Below, piece by piece: positions 8,175 to 15,237 of a stretch of 17,731 bases of DNA. The notes under the pieces are model-generated. The model saw only the letters and a program-made list of their open reading frames with translations. It made no database searches and had not been told where the DNA came from. Each line of letters begins with the position of its first letter. Position 1 is the first letter of the stretch. The position numbers were made by a program, and so were the translations under genes. Source of the stretch: an uncultured Victivallales bacterium (GTDB taxonomy: Bacteria > Verrucomicrobiota > Lentisphaeria > Oligosphaerales > JAFGRS01); assembly GCA_903834675.1 (NCBI GenBank), contig CAILKC010000454.1, forward strand, positions 1 to 17,731. Reading direction: 5' to 3'.

Positions 8175-8191
8175 CCACCCCGTCAGGGTGG
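8175..8191. repeat. Subterminal hairpin before the transposase start
   Basis: CCACCC-CGTCA-GGGTGG has a perfect six-base stem, ending 24 bases before the transposase ATG on the minus strand. The deleted copy keeps the same sequence near 170-195 with one stem mismatch. It could be a transposase recognition hairpin or part of the gene's leader. Confidence 0.55.
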
Positions 8192-8214
8192 AATGCTTTG
8201 CGGGTTACGGCCAA

Positions 8215-8233
8215 CCCAGGGCGCTGCCCTGGG
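8215..8233 (+). repeat. Terminal hairpin at the 5' end of the RAYT element
   Basis: CCCAGGGCGCTGCCCTGGG has an eight-base stem with a three-base loop. It is inverted relative to the copies at 7619-7637, 8315-8333 and 8415-8433, marking the left terminus of the element (as read on the minus strand). The equivalent hairpin in the deleted copy is at 138-152. Confidence 0.7.
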
Positions 8234-8285
8234 CTGGTGAATGTCAGCCTTTCAGGCTTGGAATCGATGCCTGTATTCTCCGTTC

Positions 8286-8372
8286 TGCCGCCCCGAAGGG
8301 GCACCATTCGTCAGCCCAGGGCAGCGCCCTGGGTACCGGACCCCGCCCGCGCGTTGCAGGCTACAGGCCTGC
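8286..8372 (-). repeat. REP unit, three hairpins, complete copy
   Basis: Reading the plus strand, GCCGCCCCGAAGGGGC (from 8287), CCCAGGGCAGCGCCCTGGG (8315-8333) and GCAGGCTACAGGCCTGC (8356-8372) follow in order. This is the mirror of the unit at 297-377 and has the same orientation as the unit at 7588-7676. No transposase gene is attached to it. Confidence 0.75.
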
Positions 8373-8385
8373 GACAGACCCGCTC

Positions 8386-8442
8386 TGCCGCCCCGAAGGG
8401 GCACCACTCGTCAGCCCAGGGCAGCGCCCTGGGTGCCCTGGG
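8386..8442 (-). repeat. Second REP unit, truncated, exactly 100 bases from the first
   Basis: TGCCGCCCCGAAGGGGCA at 8386-8403 and CCCAGGGCAGCGCCCTGGG at 8415-8433 repeat 8286-8303 and 8315-8333 at an offset of exactly 100 bases. The third hairpin (GCAGGC type) is missing. The end carries an extra nine-base TGCCCTGGG (8434-8442), apparently a small local duplication of one hairpin arm. Confidence 0.75.
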
Positions 8443-8645
8443 TACCGGGCCGCGGGGCCTCTTCGACCCCGTTATCATACAGGCGCAAACGGCCCATCCC
8501 AGTCCGGGCCTTGGGCAACCCTGCCTCTTGACTTGCGCCCACCGGCTCGGGGCGGTAGGGTTCAGGCACGGTAGGTGGGCGGGGTCCCGCAAGCTGGACG
8601 CGGGCGTTGCCCTGGCGGTGAACCAAGCCTGGGGGAGCTCCCGAG
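8443..8645 (+). other. Upstream region of the beta-helix gene
   Basis: No gene is visible. GGGGGAG at 8632-8638, seven bases before the ATG at 8646, is a good ribosome site and fixes the start. The same sequence is part of a small GGGAGCTCCC palindrome, which could partly hide the site in mRNA. A TTGACT at 8528-8533 looks like a -35 box, but no -10 box stands at the right distance, so I do not call a promoter. Confidence 0.5.
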
Positions 8646-11321
8646 ATGATTCCTGTACGGCGTCTGTTACTTACTCCGCTGCTGGTGATTGCGGCGGTAA
8701 CCACGGCGGCCCCTTTCACGCTCCACGTGGCGCCCAACGGCCGGGATACCTGGTCCGGCACGATTGCGGCAGCCAACCGGGCTGGCAGCGACGGGCCCTT
8801 GGCATCACTGCCCGGCGCACAGGCGGCGTTGCGCGCCCGGCGCCAAGCGGGCACGCTGGTCGGGTCGGCGCGGGTGGAGGTGCAGCCCGGGACCTATTTC
8901 CTGGCCGAGCCGCTGGTGTTTCTGCCGGCGGACTCCGACACCACCTTTGTCGGCGTCGCCGGCGCTACCACGATCCTTTCCGGCGGGCGGCGGGTAGAGG
9001 GCTGGCAGGAGCAGTCACCTGGGCTGTGGGTGGCGACGCTGCCTGAGGCCAGTGGCGGCAAGTGGCCCCTGCGGGCGCTGTACGTCAACGGTACGCGGGC
9101 CGTTCTGGCCCGCAGTCCGAACGTGGGCGCCTTCTTTCGCACGGCCGGCAAGGCCGCGCCCGGGGTCGGGGCGGATGGCAAGGAAACCGACGCTGCCAAG
9201 CAGGCTTTTCGCTTCAAACCCGGCGATCTGCGGAACTGGCCGGATCTCGCCGGGGCGAACGCCGTGGTCTTCTACCACTGGGAGACCGGTATGCTGCCCC
9301 TGGCGAGCGTGGATGAAGCCAGCCAGAGGGTCACCTTCGCTGGTGAGTTCAAGTGGCCATTCTGGCCCAATCAACGCTACTACGTCGAGAACTTCCGCGC
9401 GGCGCTGGACGCGCCCGGAGAGTGGTATCTGGACCGGGCCGCCGGGCGGCTGTACTACCGCCCCCGCCCCGGCGAGACCATGAAGCGGGCGACCGTGATT
9501 GCCCCGCGGCTGCCGCAACTGGTGCTCCTGCAGGGCGATCCCGAGGCTGGGGCGCTGGTTGCCGAGCTCCATTTCGAGAATCTCAGCTTCCAGCACAGCG
9601 ACTTCGTGCTGGATCCCAAGGGCCAGTGCGACTGGCAGGCGGCGGTCACCGTAAACGCCGCGGTCCAGGCCGTCGGCTCTCGTCACTGCGGCTTCACGAA
9701 CTGCGAACTCAGCCACCTGGGCAACTACGCGATCTGGTTCGAGCGCGGCTGCACCGACAACAGCATCAGCGGCTGCCACATCCACGATGGCTCGGCGGGC
9801 GGCGTACGGCTGGGCCAGGCCGACATCCCCACCCCACCGAATGTCACCTCCGGCAACCGCGTCAGCGACTGCCTCATCCGCGACCTGGGACGCGACTTCT
9901 ACGGCGCGATCCCGGTGTGGATCGGCCAGAGCAGCAACAACACCATCTCCCACAACGAGATCTGCGATGCGAACTACAGCGGTATCTCATGCGGCTGGAC
10001 CTGGGGCTACGGCACCAGCGCGGCCCACCACAATGTCATCGAGTACAACTACCTGCATCACCTCGGGCGCGGCTGGCTCTGCGACATGGCGGCCATCTAC
10101 ACGCTCGGCATCCAGCCTGGAACCGTGATCCGCAACAACCTGATCCATGACATCTACGACTGGACCGAGGGCTATGGCGCCGGCGGCATCTACCCCGACG
10201 AGGGCAGCAGCCAGATGCTGATCGAGAACAACGTCGTCTACCGCACCGCCAGCGGCGGTCTTACCGTCCACTACGGCAAGGATAACGTCTGCCGCAACAA
10301 CATCTTCGCCTTCGGACGCGACAGCCAGATTCACCTCGGGCGACGCGACAAGGAATCCAGCCTGACCCTCGAGCATAACCTCGTCATGTTCGAGGAAGGC
10401 GCGTTGTTCTCGCGCGAGAGTGATCTGAAGTCCTTCGCCAACCTCTACTACCAGGCCGCCAGCGAAGACATCAGCTTCCCCCTCGACCAGACCTTTGCCC
10501 AATGGCAGGCTAAGGGACAGGACCAGGGCTCGCTGATCGCGGACCCGCAGTTCCGCAACCCGTGGAACTACGACTTCCGGCTCAAACCCAGCTCTCCGGC
10601 GCTGAAGCTGGGCTTCAAACCGATCGATACCAGCACCTGCGGCATCACGCAGCCCGCCGCCCTGGTCAAGCTGGCCCGGCAGATCCAGCGCGAGGCCGCC
10701 CCGATACCGCGCCGGGCGCAAGCTCCCGCGCTGACGCTGGTGGAGGGCTTTGAGGAAACGCCGCTTGGCGCCGGCGCCGACCTTGCCTACACCCATGGCG
10801 AGGCGGGTACGGCCACGATTCGCGTCAGCGAGGAGCAGGCGGCGGCCGGTAAGCGCAGCCTGCGCTTCGAGGATGCGCCCGGCCTGGACCAGACCTGGAA
10901 TCCGCACCTGTGGTATTCCCCGAACCAGTCGGCGGGAACCGCGACCTGCAGCTACGACCTGCGCCTGGGGGCAGGGGCGGTCGTCTGGAACGAGTGGCGC
11001 GACGCCGCCAATCCTTACCGCGTCGGTCCCAGCCTGCACGTCGACGCCGCCGGGCAGCTCACAGCAGCCAAGCAGCCGCTGCTCGTGCTGCCGCGGGAAC
11101 AGTGGGTCCACCTGGAGGTCATCTGCCCCCTGGGAACTGCGGCCGAGGGTGCCTGGACCTTGATCGTGACCCTTCCCGGCCAGGCGCCGCAGAGATTCGC
11201 GAAGCTGCCGTGCGACCCAAGGTTTAAAGCGTTACAGTGGCTGGGTTTCGTCAGTGACGCGACCGCGAAGACGGTCTTCTTTGTGGACAATATCAGGATC
11301 AACACGACGCCGGTGAAATGA
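8646..11321 (+). CDS. Secreted right-handed parallel beta-helix protein with C-terminal jelly-roll-like domain
   Basis: 891 residues. A signal peptide is clear (residues 1-22: two arginines, hydrophobic core, end TTAA). Residues 25-120 (LHVAPNGRDTWSG, then a GGRRVEGW motif) are the usual front part of large beta-helix carbohydrate enzymes, including GH141-like proteins. Residues about 300-570 hold repeated short coils (NNTISHNEI, IRNNLIHDI, IENNVVYRT, CRNNIFAFG) typical of PbH1 repeats, with asparagine ladders. A C-terminal region (about 697-888) with an early GFEE motif and a late FFVDNIRI strand resembles carbohydrate-binding jelly rolls. It probably acts outside the cytoplasm on a polysaccharide as a lyase or glycosidase. 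The catalytic residues and substrate cannot be named. It starts the rightward gene group. Confidence 0.85.
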   Translation: MIPVRRLLLTPLLVIAAVTTAAPFTLHVAPNGRDTWSGTIAAANRAGSDGPLASLPGAQAALRARRQAGTLVGSARVEVQPGTYFLAEPLVFLPADSDTTFVGVAGATTILSGGRRVEGWQEQSPGLWVATLPEASGGKWPLRALYVNGTRAVLARSPNVGAFFRTAGKAAPGVGADGKETDAAKQAFRFKPGDLRNWPDLAGANAVVFYHWETGMLPLASVDEASQRVTFAGEFKWPFWPNQRYYVENFRAALDAPGEWYLDRAAGRLYYRPRPGETMKRATVIAPRLPQLVLLQGDPEAGALVAELHFENLSFQHSDFVLDPKGQCDWQAAVTVNAAVQAVGSRHCGFTNCELSHLGNYAIWFERGCTDNSISGCHIHDGSAGGVRLGQADIPTPPNVTSGNRVSDCLIRDLGRDFYGAIPVWIGQSSNNTISHNEICDANYSGISCGWTWGYGTSAAHHNVIEYNYLHHLGRGWLCDMAAIYTLGIQPGTVIRNNLIHDIYDWTEGYGAGGIYPDEGSSQMLIENNVVYRTASGGLTVHYGKDNVCRNNIFAFGRDSQIHLGRRDKESSLTLEHNLVMFEEGALFSRESDLKSFANLYYQAASEDISFPLDQTFAQWQAKGQDQGSLIADPQFRNPWNYDFRLKPSSPALKLGFKPIDTSTCGITQPAALVKLARQIQREAAPIPRRAQAPALTLVEGFEETPLGAGADLAYTHGEAGTATIRVSEEQAAAGKRSLRFEDAPGLDQTWNPHLWYSPNQSAGTATCSYDLRLGAGAVVWNEWRDAANPYRVGPSLHVDAAGQLTAAKQPLLVLPREQWVHLEVICPLGTAAEGAWTLIVTLPGQAPQRFAKLPCDPRFKALQWLGFVSDATAKTVFFVDNIRINTTPVK

Positions 11322-11367
11322 GTGCCGAGTCACAGACAGAGCCATGTCGGTGGGCGCCAAGCGCCGG

Positions 11368-11392
11368 TTGGAGAGGCGCCTGGCCTCAGGCG
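11368..11392 (+). repeat. 25-base hairpin repeat, left bracket of the 37-base array
   Basis: This copy begins TTGGAGAGGCG and contains the hairpin CGCCTG-GCCT-CAGGCG. A second copy at 11501-11525 differs at a single base, inside the hairpin loop. The two stand as direct repeats 133 bases apart, on either side of the 37-base array. Confidence 0.75.
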
Positions 11393-11395
11393 CGG

Positions 11396-11493
11396 GCGGT
11401 GGAGCCCACCGCATCTCCACCAAACCGCGCTGGCGGTGGAGCCCACCGCATCTCCACCAAACCGCGTTGGCGGTGGAGCCCTCCGCATCTCCA
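11396..11493 (+). repeat. Tandem 37-base hairpin repeat (two full units and a partial third)
   Basis: Units begin at 11396, 11433 and 11470. Each holds GCGGTGG-AGC-CCACCGC, a perfect seven-base stem. The third unit has CCTCCGC and so loses one pair. GGTGGAG and CTCCACC form an alternative longer-range stem in the same unit. The array sits in the 241-base gap between the beta-helix and the TIM-barrel-like genes. Short open frames cross it on both strands, but repeat periodicity explains them. There are no distinct spacers as in CRISPR. Confidence 0.8.
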
Positions 11494-11500
11494 GGGGATT

Positions 11501-11525
11501 TTGGAGAGGCGCCTGGCCGCAGGCG
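11501..11525 (+). repeat. 25-base hairpin repeat, right bracket of the 37-base array
   Basis: Second copy of the element at 11368-11392, identical at 24 of 25 bases; the hairpin is CGCCTG-GCCG-CAGGCG. Only the loop differs, so the stem is conserved. Confidence 0.75.
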
Positions 11526-11549
11526 AGCAACCTAGCATCACGTCTTCTT

Positions 11550-11555
11550 AGGAGG
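11550..11555 (+). promoter_or_regulatory. Strong ribosome binding site AGGAGG
   Basis: A full AGGAGG stands seven bases before the ATG at 11563. It is the strongest ribosome site in the window and fixes the start of the 1111-residue protein. Confidence 0.85.
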
Positions 11556-11562
11556 TCACTCT

Positions 11563-14500
11563 ATGCGTACTCGTCTGCTTATGGTTGCGAACCTCGCCCT
11601 GGCCGCGGTGGCGCTGGCACAGACGCCTGCTCTGCTCCAGAACGGCGGCTTCGAGGCTCTCAGTCCCGCCAAGCCGGGCCTGGACGGGCTGGTATCGGGT
11701 TGGAAGCTCGGTGAACCGCCGCAAGTCCCTTCGAACTGGACCTTGAACAATGCCTACCCCGGCCAACTTGCCATCAGCAGCGAGTCGCCGCATGCGGGTG
11801 AGCGCCTGGTGCGCCTGAGCGCCGGGCCCAAACAGTCCGCTCACCTCTTCCAGATGTGCGTCGGCCTGGCGCCGGGCATGTGGTACCGCGTGGCCGCCTG
11901 GGTGCGCGGCGGTCCGGCCTCGATCCACTTCTACGAGTACTACGAGGATGGCCACATCGGCGGCGCCACCGTAGCGCGGGCCAACCAGCGCAGCGCCGAC
12001 TGGCGCCTGCTGACCGGCTTCTATCTGACCCCCAGCGCGGGCTATCTCCGCTCGGCCCTCGCGCTCACCCTCGACCCAGGCCAGTCTGCCGAGGTGGACG
12101 ACGTCACCCTCGAACCCCTGGCCCTGCCTGAGCTTCCGGCCGGGGCGCCGGACATCACCCTCGAGAACGAGCTCCTGCGGCTGCGCCTGTCCGCGGCGGG
12201 CGAGGTGCGCGAGTTCCTCTGCAAGCCCTTGGCCAAGGACCTCGCGGTGGCCAGCGCTCCCTTGCGAGTGCTGACCGTCACCCGCAACGGGATGGAGTTG
12301 CCGCTGTATTCGCTGTCGCGCGACGGCGAGCTGCTCAAGGCCCGTTTCCTGGACCCCGCGGTACAGGTCACTCTGCGCGTTGTGCCCCGGGCGCAGCATC
12401 TGCTCTTTGAGGTGACCGAGGTTCAGCCCGCGGACGTGGAAAGTCTGACCCTGGCGTTTCCCGTACGTCGCCTGAAAACGGTTGCCAGCGCCTTCAACGC
12501 CACCTACGACGACGAACTCGGCGTCTGCTTCTTCGGTACTTCGGTGAACGTCACCAACCGGCCCAGGTCCTACGGCAAGGACATCCAGGGGTTGGGCGCG
12601 TTATGCACCGCGAAGCACGGCATGGTCGGCGCCAAGTTTGCCCTGGTCGCGGCGCCGTTCGGCCAGTTCAATGCGGCCATCATGGAGGCGGAGCGCGCCA
12701 ACGGCCTCCCTTCCCCGCAACTCGAGGGCAAGTGGGCTCGCTTCTCGGAACCGGTCCGCCGCTCCTACCTGTTCATGGTCGACGCCTCCGAGCAGAGCCT
12801 GGACAAGACCCTCGAGTACGCCAAGATTGCCAAGTTTGGCACGATCATCTTCCTGAAGGATAACTGGCTGGCCAACCACGGCCACTACGACGTCAATCTG
12901 GCCAACTTTCCGGACGGTCGCGCCAGCCTGAAGCGGGCAGTCAAGAAGATTCACGATGCCGGGTTCGGCGCCGGGGTCCATGTCTTTGGCCCGTCCATCT
13001 CGCCGAATGATCCCTACGTCACGCCAAAGCCCGACGACCGCCTGGCCTCCGTGCCCTGCCCGTCGTTGGCCGCGGACATCGACGCGCTGGCGACCGTGCT
13101 GCCCATGGCGGCAGAACCCAAGCTACCCGCAAAGACGCCCTCCACGGGGCCCTCGCCACAGCAGTACCTCCGTCTCGGCGACGAGATCATCCGCGTCGGC
13201 GAACTCGAGGCCGGACCGCCCTGGCGTTTCGTCCGCTGCCAGCGTGGCATGTTCGGCACCCAAGCCGCGGCGCATACCGCGGGGACCGAGGCGAAGGGCC
13301 TGCCGGTGCTGTGGGGCTACTTCCTGCTCAACCCCGACAGTACGCTGGCCGATGAGGTCACCAGCAACTTTGCGGACGTGGTCAACGACGCGGACTTCGA
13401 CATGGTGTACTTCGACGCCAGCGATGGCATCCAGGATGCGCAGATGGACCGCTGGTACTATCTCAACAAGTTGCACTTGGGATACTACAGCAAGTTCAAG
13501 AAGGACATCCTCTACCAAACCAGTAATGGCACCGGTTCGGACCTCTGCTGGCACCTCATCCCGCGCAGCGCCTCGGCCGATGGCCACGGTGACCTGAAGG
13601 GTTACCTCGATGAGCGCCTGCCCGGGATGCTCGGCATGGCGGCCAATTACACCCGCTCCGACGTGGGCTGGTACTACATGTTCAAGGAAGTGCGCCCCGA
13701 CCAGATCGAGTACGTCTGCGCCAAGACCATCGGCATCGACGGCTCCATCTCCATCGAGACCTCACTGGACGCGATGGAGGCCCACCCGCAGGGCCGACAG
13801 ATGCTCGAGATGATCGGGCGCTATGAACAGTGTCGCCTGGCCCGCTTCTTCCCCGACAGCGTCCGGGAAAAGCTCAAAGTGCCCCAAAAGGACTTTAAGC
13901 TTTTCGAGGATGGCAAGGGCGGCTGGACCCTCAGCCGGGCCGCCTACGAGGAACCGCGCTTTGTCGACCAACTGGACGGCCAGCAGAATGTCTGGACCCT
14001 CACCAACGATCAGCCTTTCCCATGTCGACTCGGGATCGAGGTCACGCGCGGCGCCAAGGAAGCCCCGGCCGCCGACTACAACGACCCGAAAGCGTTGACC
14101 ATCGAGACCTTCGACGACCTCAGCGCCTATGCGGCGAGCGAACGCAACTCGTACGAGAAGTTCATCCAGGGAGGCGAGAAGGAGATCACCCCCACGGGCG
14201 TGGTCCGCGCGGGTGTCACCCTGGGCTTCACGACGAGCGCTGAAGACGCGAAGGTCGGCTCGGGCTGCGCGGTCTTCAGCGCCGCCAACGCCGGCGGGCC
14301 TGAGGCCTGGGGCGGCATCGGGCGCCGCTTTGCCGCTCCGCTTGATCTCAGTGCCCACCAGGCCCTGGCGCTGTGGATCTACGGCGATGGCGGCGGTGAG
14401 ATGATCCGCTTCCAGCTCTGGGACACCAAAGGCCAACACGCCAATTGGCTGCCGGTCATGAACTACAAGGGCTGGCGCCTACACGTCTTCCCCATGCTCG

Positions 14501-14898
14501 ATGCCCCGAGATTCGACTGGTCCAGCGTCGACTACCTCGTGCTCTACTTCAACAGCATTCCGGCACAGGCTTCCGTGCGAGTCAGGTTCGACGACCTGCG
14601 GGCGATTCCGGCGCTGCTGCCGGTCCGACCGCTGTGCATCCCGTCCTTCGCGGTCGGGACCGCGAAGCTGACCTACAACGTGACCTTGCAGCCGCGGCAA
14701 GGGCTCACGGACGAAGGGCAGGGCAGCCCCACGTTCTGGCCCGGCAGCATGAAGCCGTCAGCGCCGGTCGTGGCCAGCGGCACGCCTCTTGAGCTCCAGC
14801 CCGGCCTCAACACGGTCACCTTCTCCTGCGACGCCAGCCAAGGCTTCCCTGCCGGCGTCCAGGTGCTGCTCTACCGTCTGTGGCCCCTGGAACCCTAG
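11563..14898 (+). CDS. Secreted multidomain protein, putative TIM-barrel glycoside hydrolase with carbohydrate-binding-type ends
   Basis: 1111 residues. Signal peptide at 1-19 (ends VALA-Q). Residues about 22-190 (LLQNGGFE ... VDDVTLEP) look like a CBM4/9-type jelly roll. A beta-rich linker domain covers about 195-400. A barrel-like domain (about 400-755) has strands FGTIIFLKDNW (425-435), GAGVHVFG (469-476), FDMVYFDASDG (612-622) and IDGSISIETSLD (725-736); D618 and E732 are candidate catalytic acids. A small insert (about 535-575) carries RGMFGTQAAAHTAGT. Residues about 845-1015 (IETFDDLSAY ... VRFDDLRAIP) resemble CBM11-like modules; a final beta domain follows. The strand order suggests an alpha-galactosidase-like or related clan, but I do not recognise the family. 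It lies between beta-helix and alpha/alpha-barrel genes, consistent with polysaccharide breakdown. Confidence 0.8.
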   Translation: MRTRLLMVANLALAAVALAQTPALLQNGGFEALSPAKPGLDGLVSGWKLGEPPQVPSNWTLNNAYPGQLAISSESPHAGERLVRLSAGPKQSAHLFQMCVGLAPGMWYRVAAWVRGGPASIHFYEYYEDGHIGGATVARANQRSADWRLLTGFYLTPSAGYLRSALALTLDPGQSAEVDDVTLEPLALPELPAGAPDITLENELLRLRLSAAGEVREFLCKPLAKDLAVASAPLRVLTVTRNGMELPLYSLSRDGELLKARFLDPAVQVTLRVVPRAQHLLFEVTEVQPADVESLTLAFPVRRLKTVASAFNATYDDELGVCFFGTSVNVTNRPRSYGKDIQGLGALCTAKHGMVGAKFALVAAPFGQFNAAIMEAERANGLPSPQLEGKWARFSEPVRRSYLFMVDASEQSLDKTLEYAKIAKFGTIIFLKDNWLANHGHYDVNLANFPDGRASLKRAVKKIHDAGFGAGVHVFGPSISPNDPYVTPKPDDRLASVPCPSLAADIDALATVLPMAAEPKLPAKTPSTGPSPQQYLRLGDEIIRVGELEAGPPWRFVRCQRGMFGTQAAAHTAGTEAKGLPVLWGYFLLNPDSTLADEVTSNFADVVNDADFDMVYFDASDGIQDAQMDRWYYLNKLHLGYYSKFKKDILYQTSNGTGSDLCWHLIPRSASADGHGDLKGYLDERLPGMLGMAANYTRSDVGWYYMFKEVRPDQIEYVCAKTIGIDGSISIETSLDAMEAHPQGRQMLEMIGRYEQCRLARFFPDSVREKLKVPQKDFKLFEDGKGGWTLSRAAYEEPRFVDQLDGQQNVWTLTNDQPFPCRLGIEVTRGAKEAPAADYNDPKALTIETFDDLSAYAASERNSYEKFIQGGEKEITPTGVVRAGVTLGFTTSAEDAKVGSGCAVFSAANAGGPEAWGGIGRRFAAPLDLSAHQALALWIYGDGGGEMIRFQLWDTKGQHANWLPVMNYKGWRLHVFPMLDAPRFDWSSVDYLVLYFNSIPAQASVRVRFDDLRAIPALLPVRPLCIPSFAVGTAKLTYNVTLQPRQGLTDEGQGSPTFWPGSMKPSAPVVASGTPLELQPGLNTVTFSCDASQGFPAGVQVLLYRLWPLEP

Positions 14899-14899
14899 A

Positions 14900-14931
14900 G
14901 GCTCCAGAACCCCGCGTCTGGCCCTGGAGCC
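14900..14931. terminator. Possible transcription-end hairpin after the TIM-barrel gene
   Basis: GGCTCCAG (14900-14907) and CTGGAGCC (14924-14931) are perfect eight-base complements with a 16-base loop, starting two bases after the stop codon. There is no T-run, so intrinsic termination is doubtful. The right arm is also the start of the first 56-base repeat unit. Confidence 0.3.
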
Positions 14932-15220
14932 CGCGATGCCATCGCCCGTTTCGGGCGGGTTCGCGGTACCCTAGATACGGCTGGAGCCCGCGATGCCAAG
15001 CCCGTTTCGGGCGGGTTCGCGGTACCCTAGATACGGCTGGAGCCCGCGATGCCAAGCCCGTTTCGGGCAGGTTCGCGGTATCCCAGATACGGATGGAGCC
15101 CGCGATGCCAAGCCCGTTTCGGGCGGGTTCGCGGCACCCTAGATACGGCTGGAGCCCGCGATGCCAAGCCCGTTTCGGGCGGGTTCGCGGTACCCCAGAT
15201 ACGGCTGGAGCCCGCGATGC
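14924..15220 (+). repeat. Tandem 56-base hairpin repeat (five full units plus a partial sixth)
   Basis: Units begin at 14924, 14981, 15037, 15093, 15149 and 15205. Spacing is 57 once, then 56 four times. Each full unit contains an inner stem GCCCG-TTT-CGGGC within an outer CCGCGA/TCGCGG stem, so it can fold as a long hairpin. Units are nearly identical, with scattered changes mainly in the GGTACCCTAGATACGG tail. The sixth unit breaks off after its first 16 bases, directly before the ribosome site of the next gene. There are no variable spacers and no cas genes, so this is not CRISPR. It fills most of the 339-base gap between the two genes. Confidence 0.9.
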
Positions 15221-15224
15221 GTGC

Positions 15225-15230
15225 AAGGAG
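15225..15230 (+). promoter_or_regulatory. Ribosome binding site AAGGAG deciding a GTG start
   Basis: AAGGAG lies seven bases before the GTG at 15238. The alternative ATG at 15217 is part of the 56-base repeat (every unit contains GCGATGC) and has no ribosome site. An open frame also extends back into the array to 15049, but that is repeat sequence. Confidence 0.7.
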
Positions 15231-15237
15231 TCTGGAT

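Larger units (their letters stand above)
7588..8245 (-). mobile_element. RAYT element: transposase gene bounded by inverted REP hairpins
   Basis: The boundaries come from comparison with the deleted copy at 119-382, and homology holds to both ends. On the minus strand the order is: terminal hairpin (8233-8215), subterminal hairpin (8191-8175), transposase gene (8151-7699), then the three-hairpin REP unit (7676-7588). The 19-base hairpin at the 5' end is inverted relative to the one at the 3' end, the arrangement known for REP-associated transposases. No target-site duplication is obvious, as expected for HUH-type single-strand transposition. Confidence 0.7.

Noticed and set aside
8528..8561. 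Sigma-70 type promoter before the beta-helix gene
   Set aside because: TTGACT at 8528 is a fair -35 box, but no TATAAT-like sequence stands 16-18 bases downstream.
7417..8574. Open frame (385 codons) on the plus strand
   Set aside because: Antisense to the heparinase start and the transposase, then running through the REP units. Repeats of the type AAPKGHHSSAQGSALGTGP come from translated REP sequence.
9987..11111. Open frame (374 codons) on the minus strand
   Set aside because: Antisense to the beta-helix gene, whose signal peptide, coils and ribosome site show the real frame.
11318..11714. Several short open frames on both strands across the 37-base array
   Set aside because: Open in many frames because the repeat lacks stops; the peptide repeats with the DNA period and no ribosome site precedes it.
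14924..15220. CRISPR-like array
   Set aside because: Units are direct repeats with no variable spacers, the period is a single 56-base unit, and no cas gene is present.
15049..15237. N-terminal extension of the alpha/alpha-barrel gene starting at 15049
   Set aside because: The extension is translated 56-base repeat, with no ribosome site. AAGGAG before the GTG at 15238 fits better.
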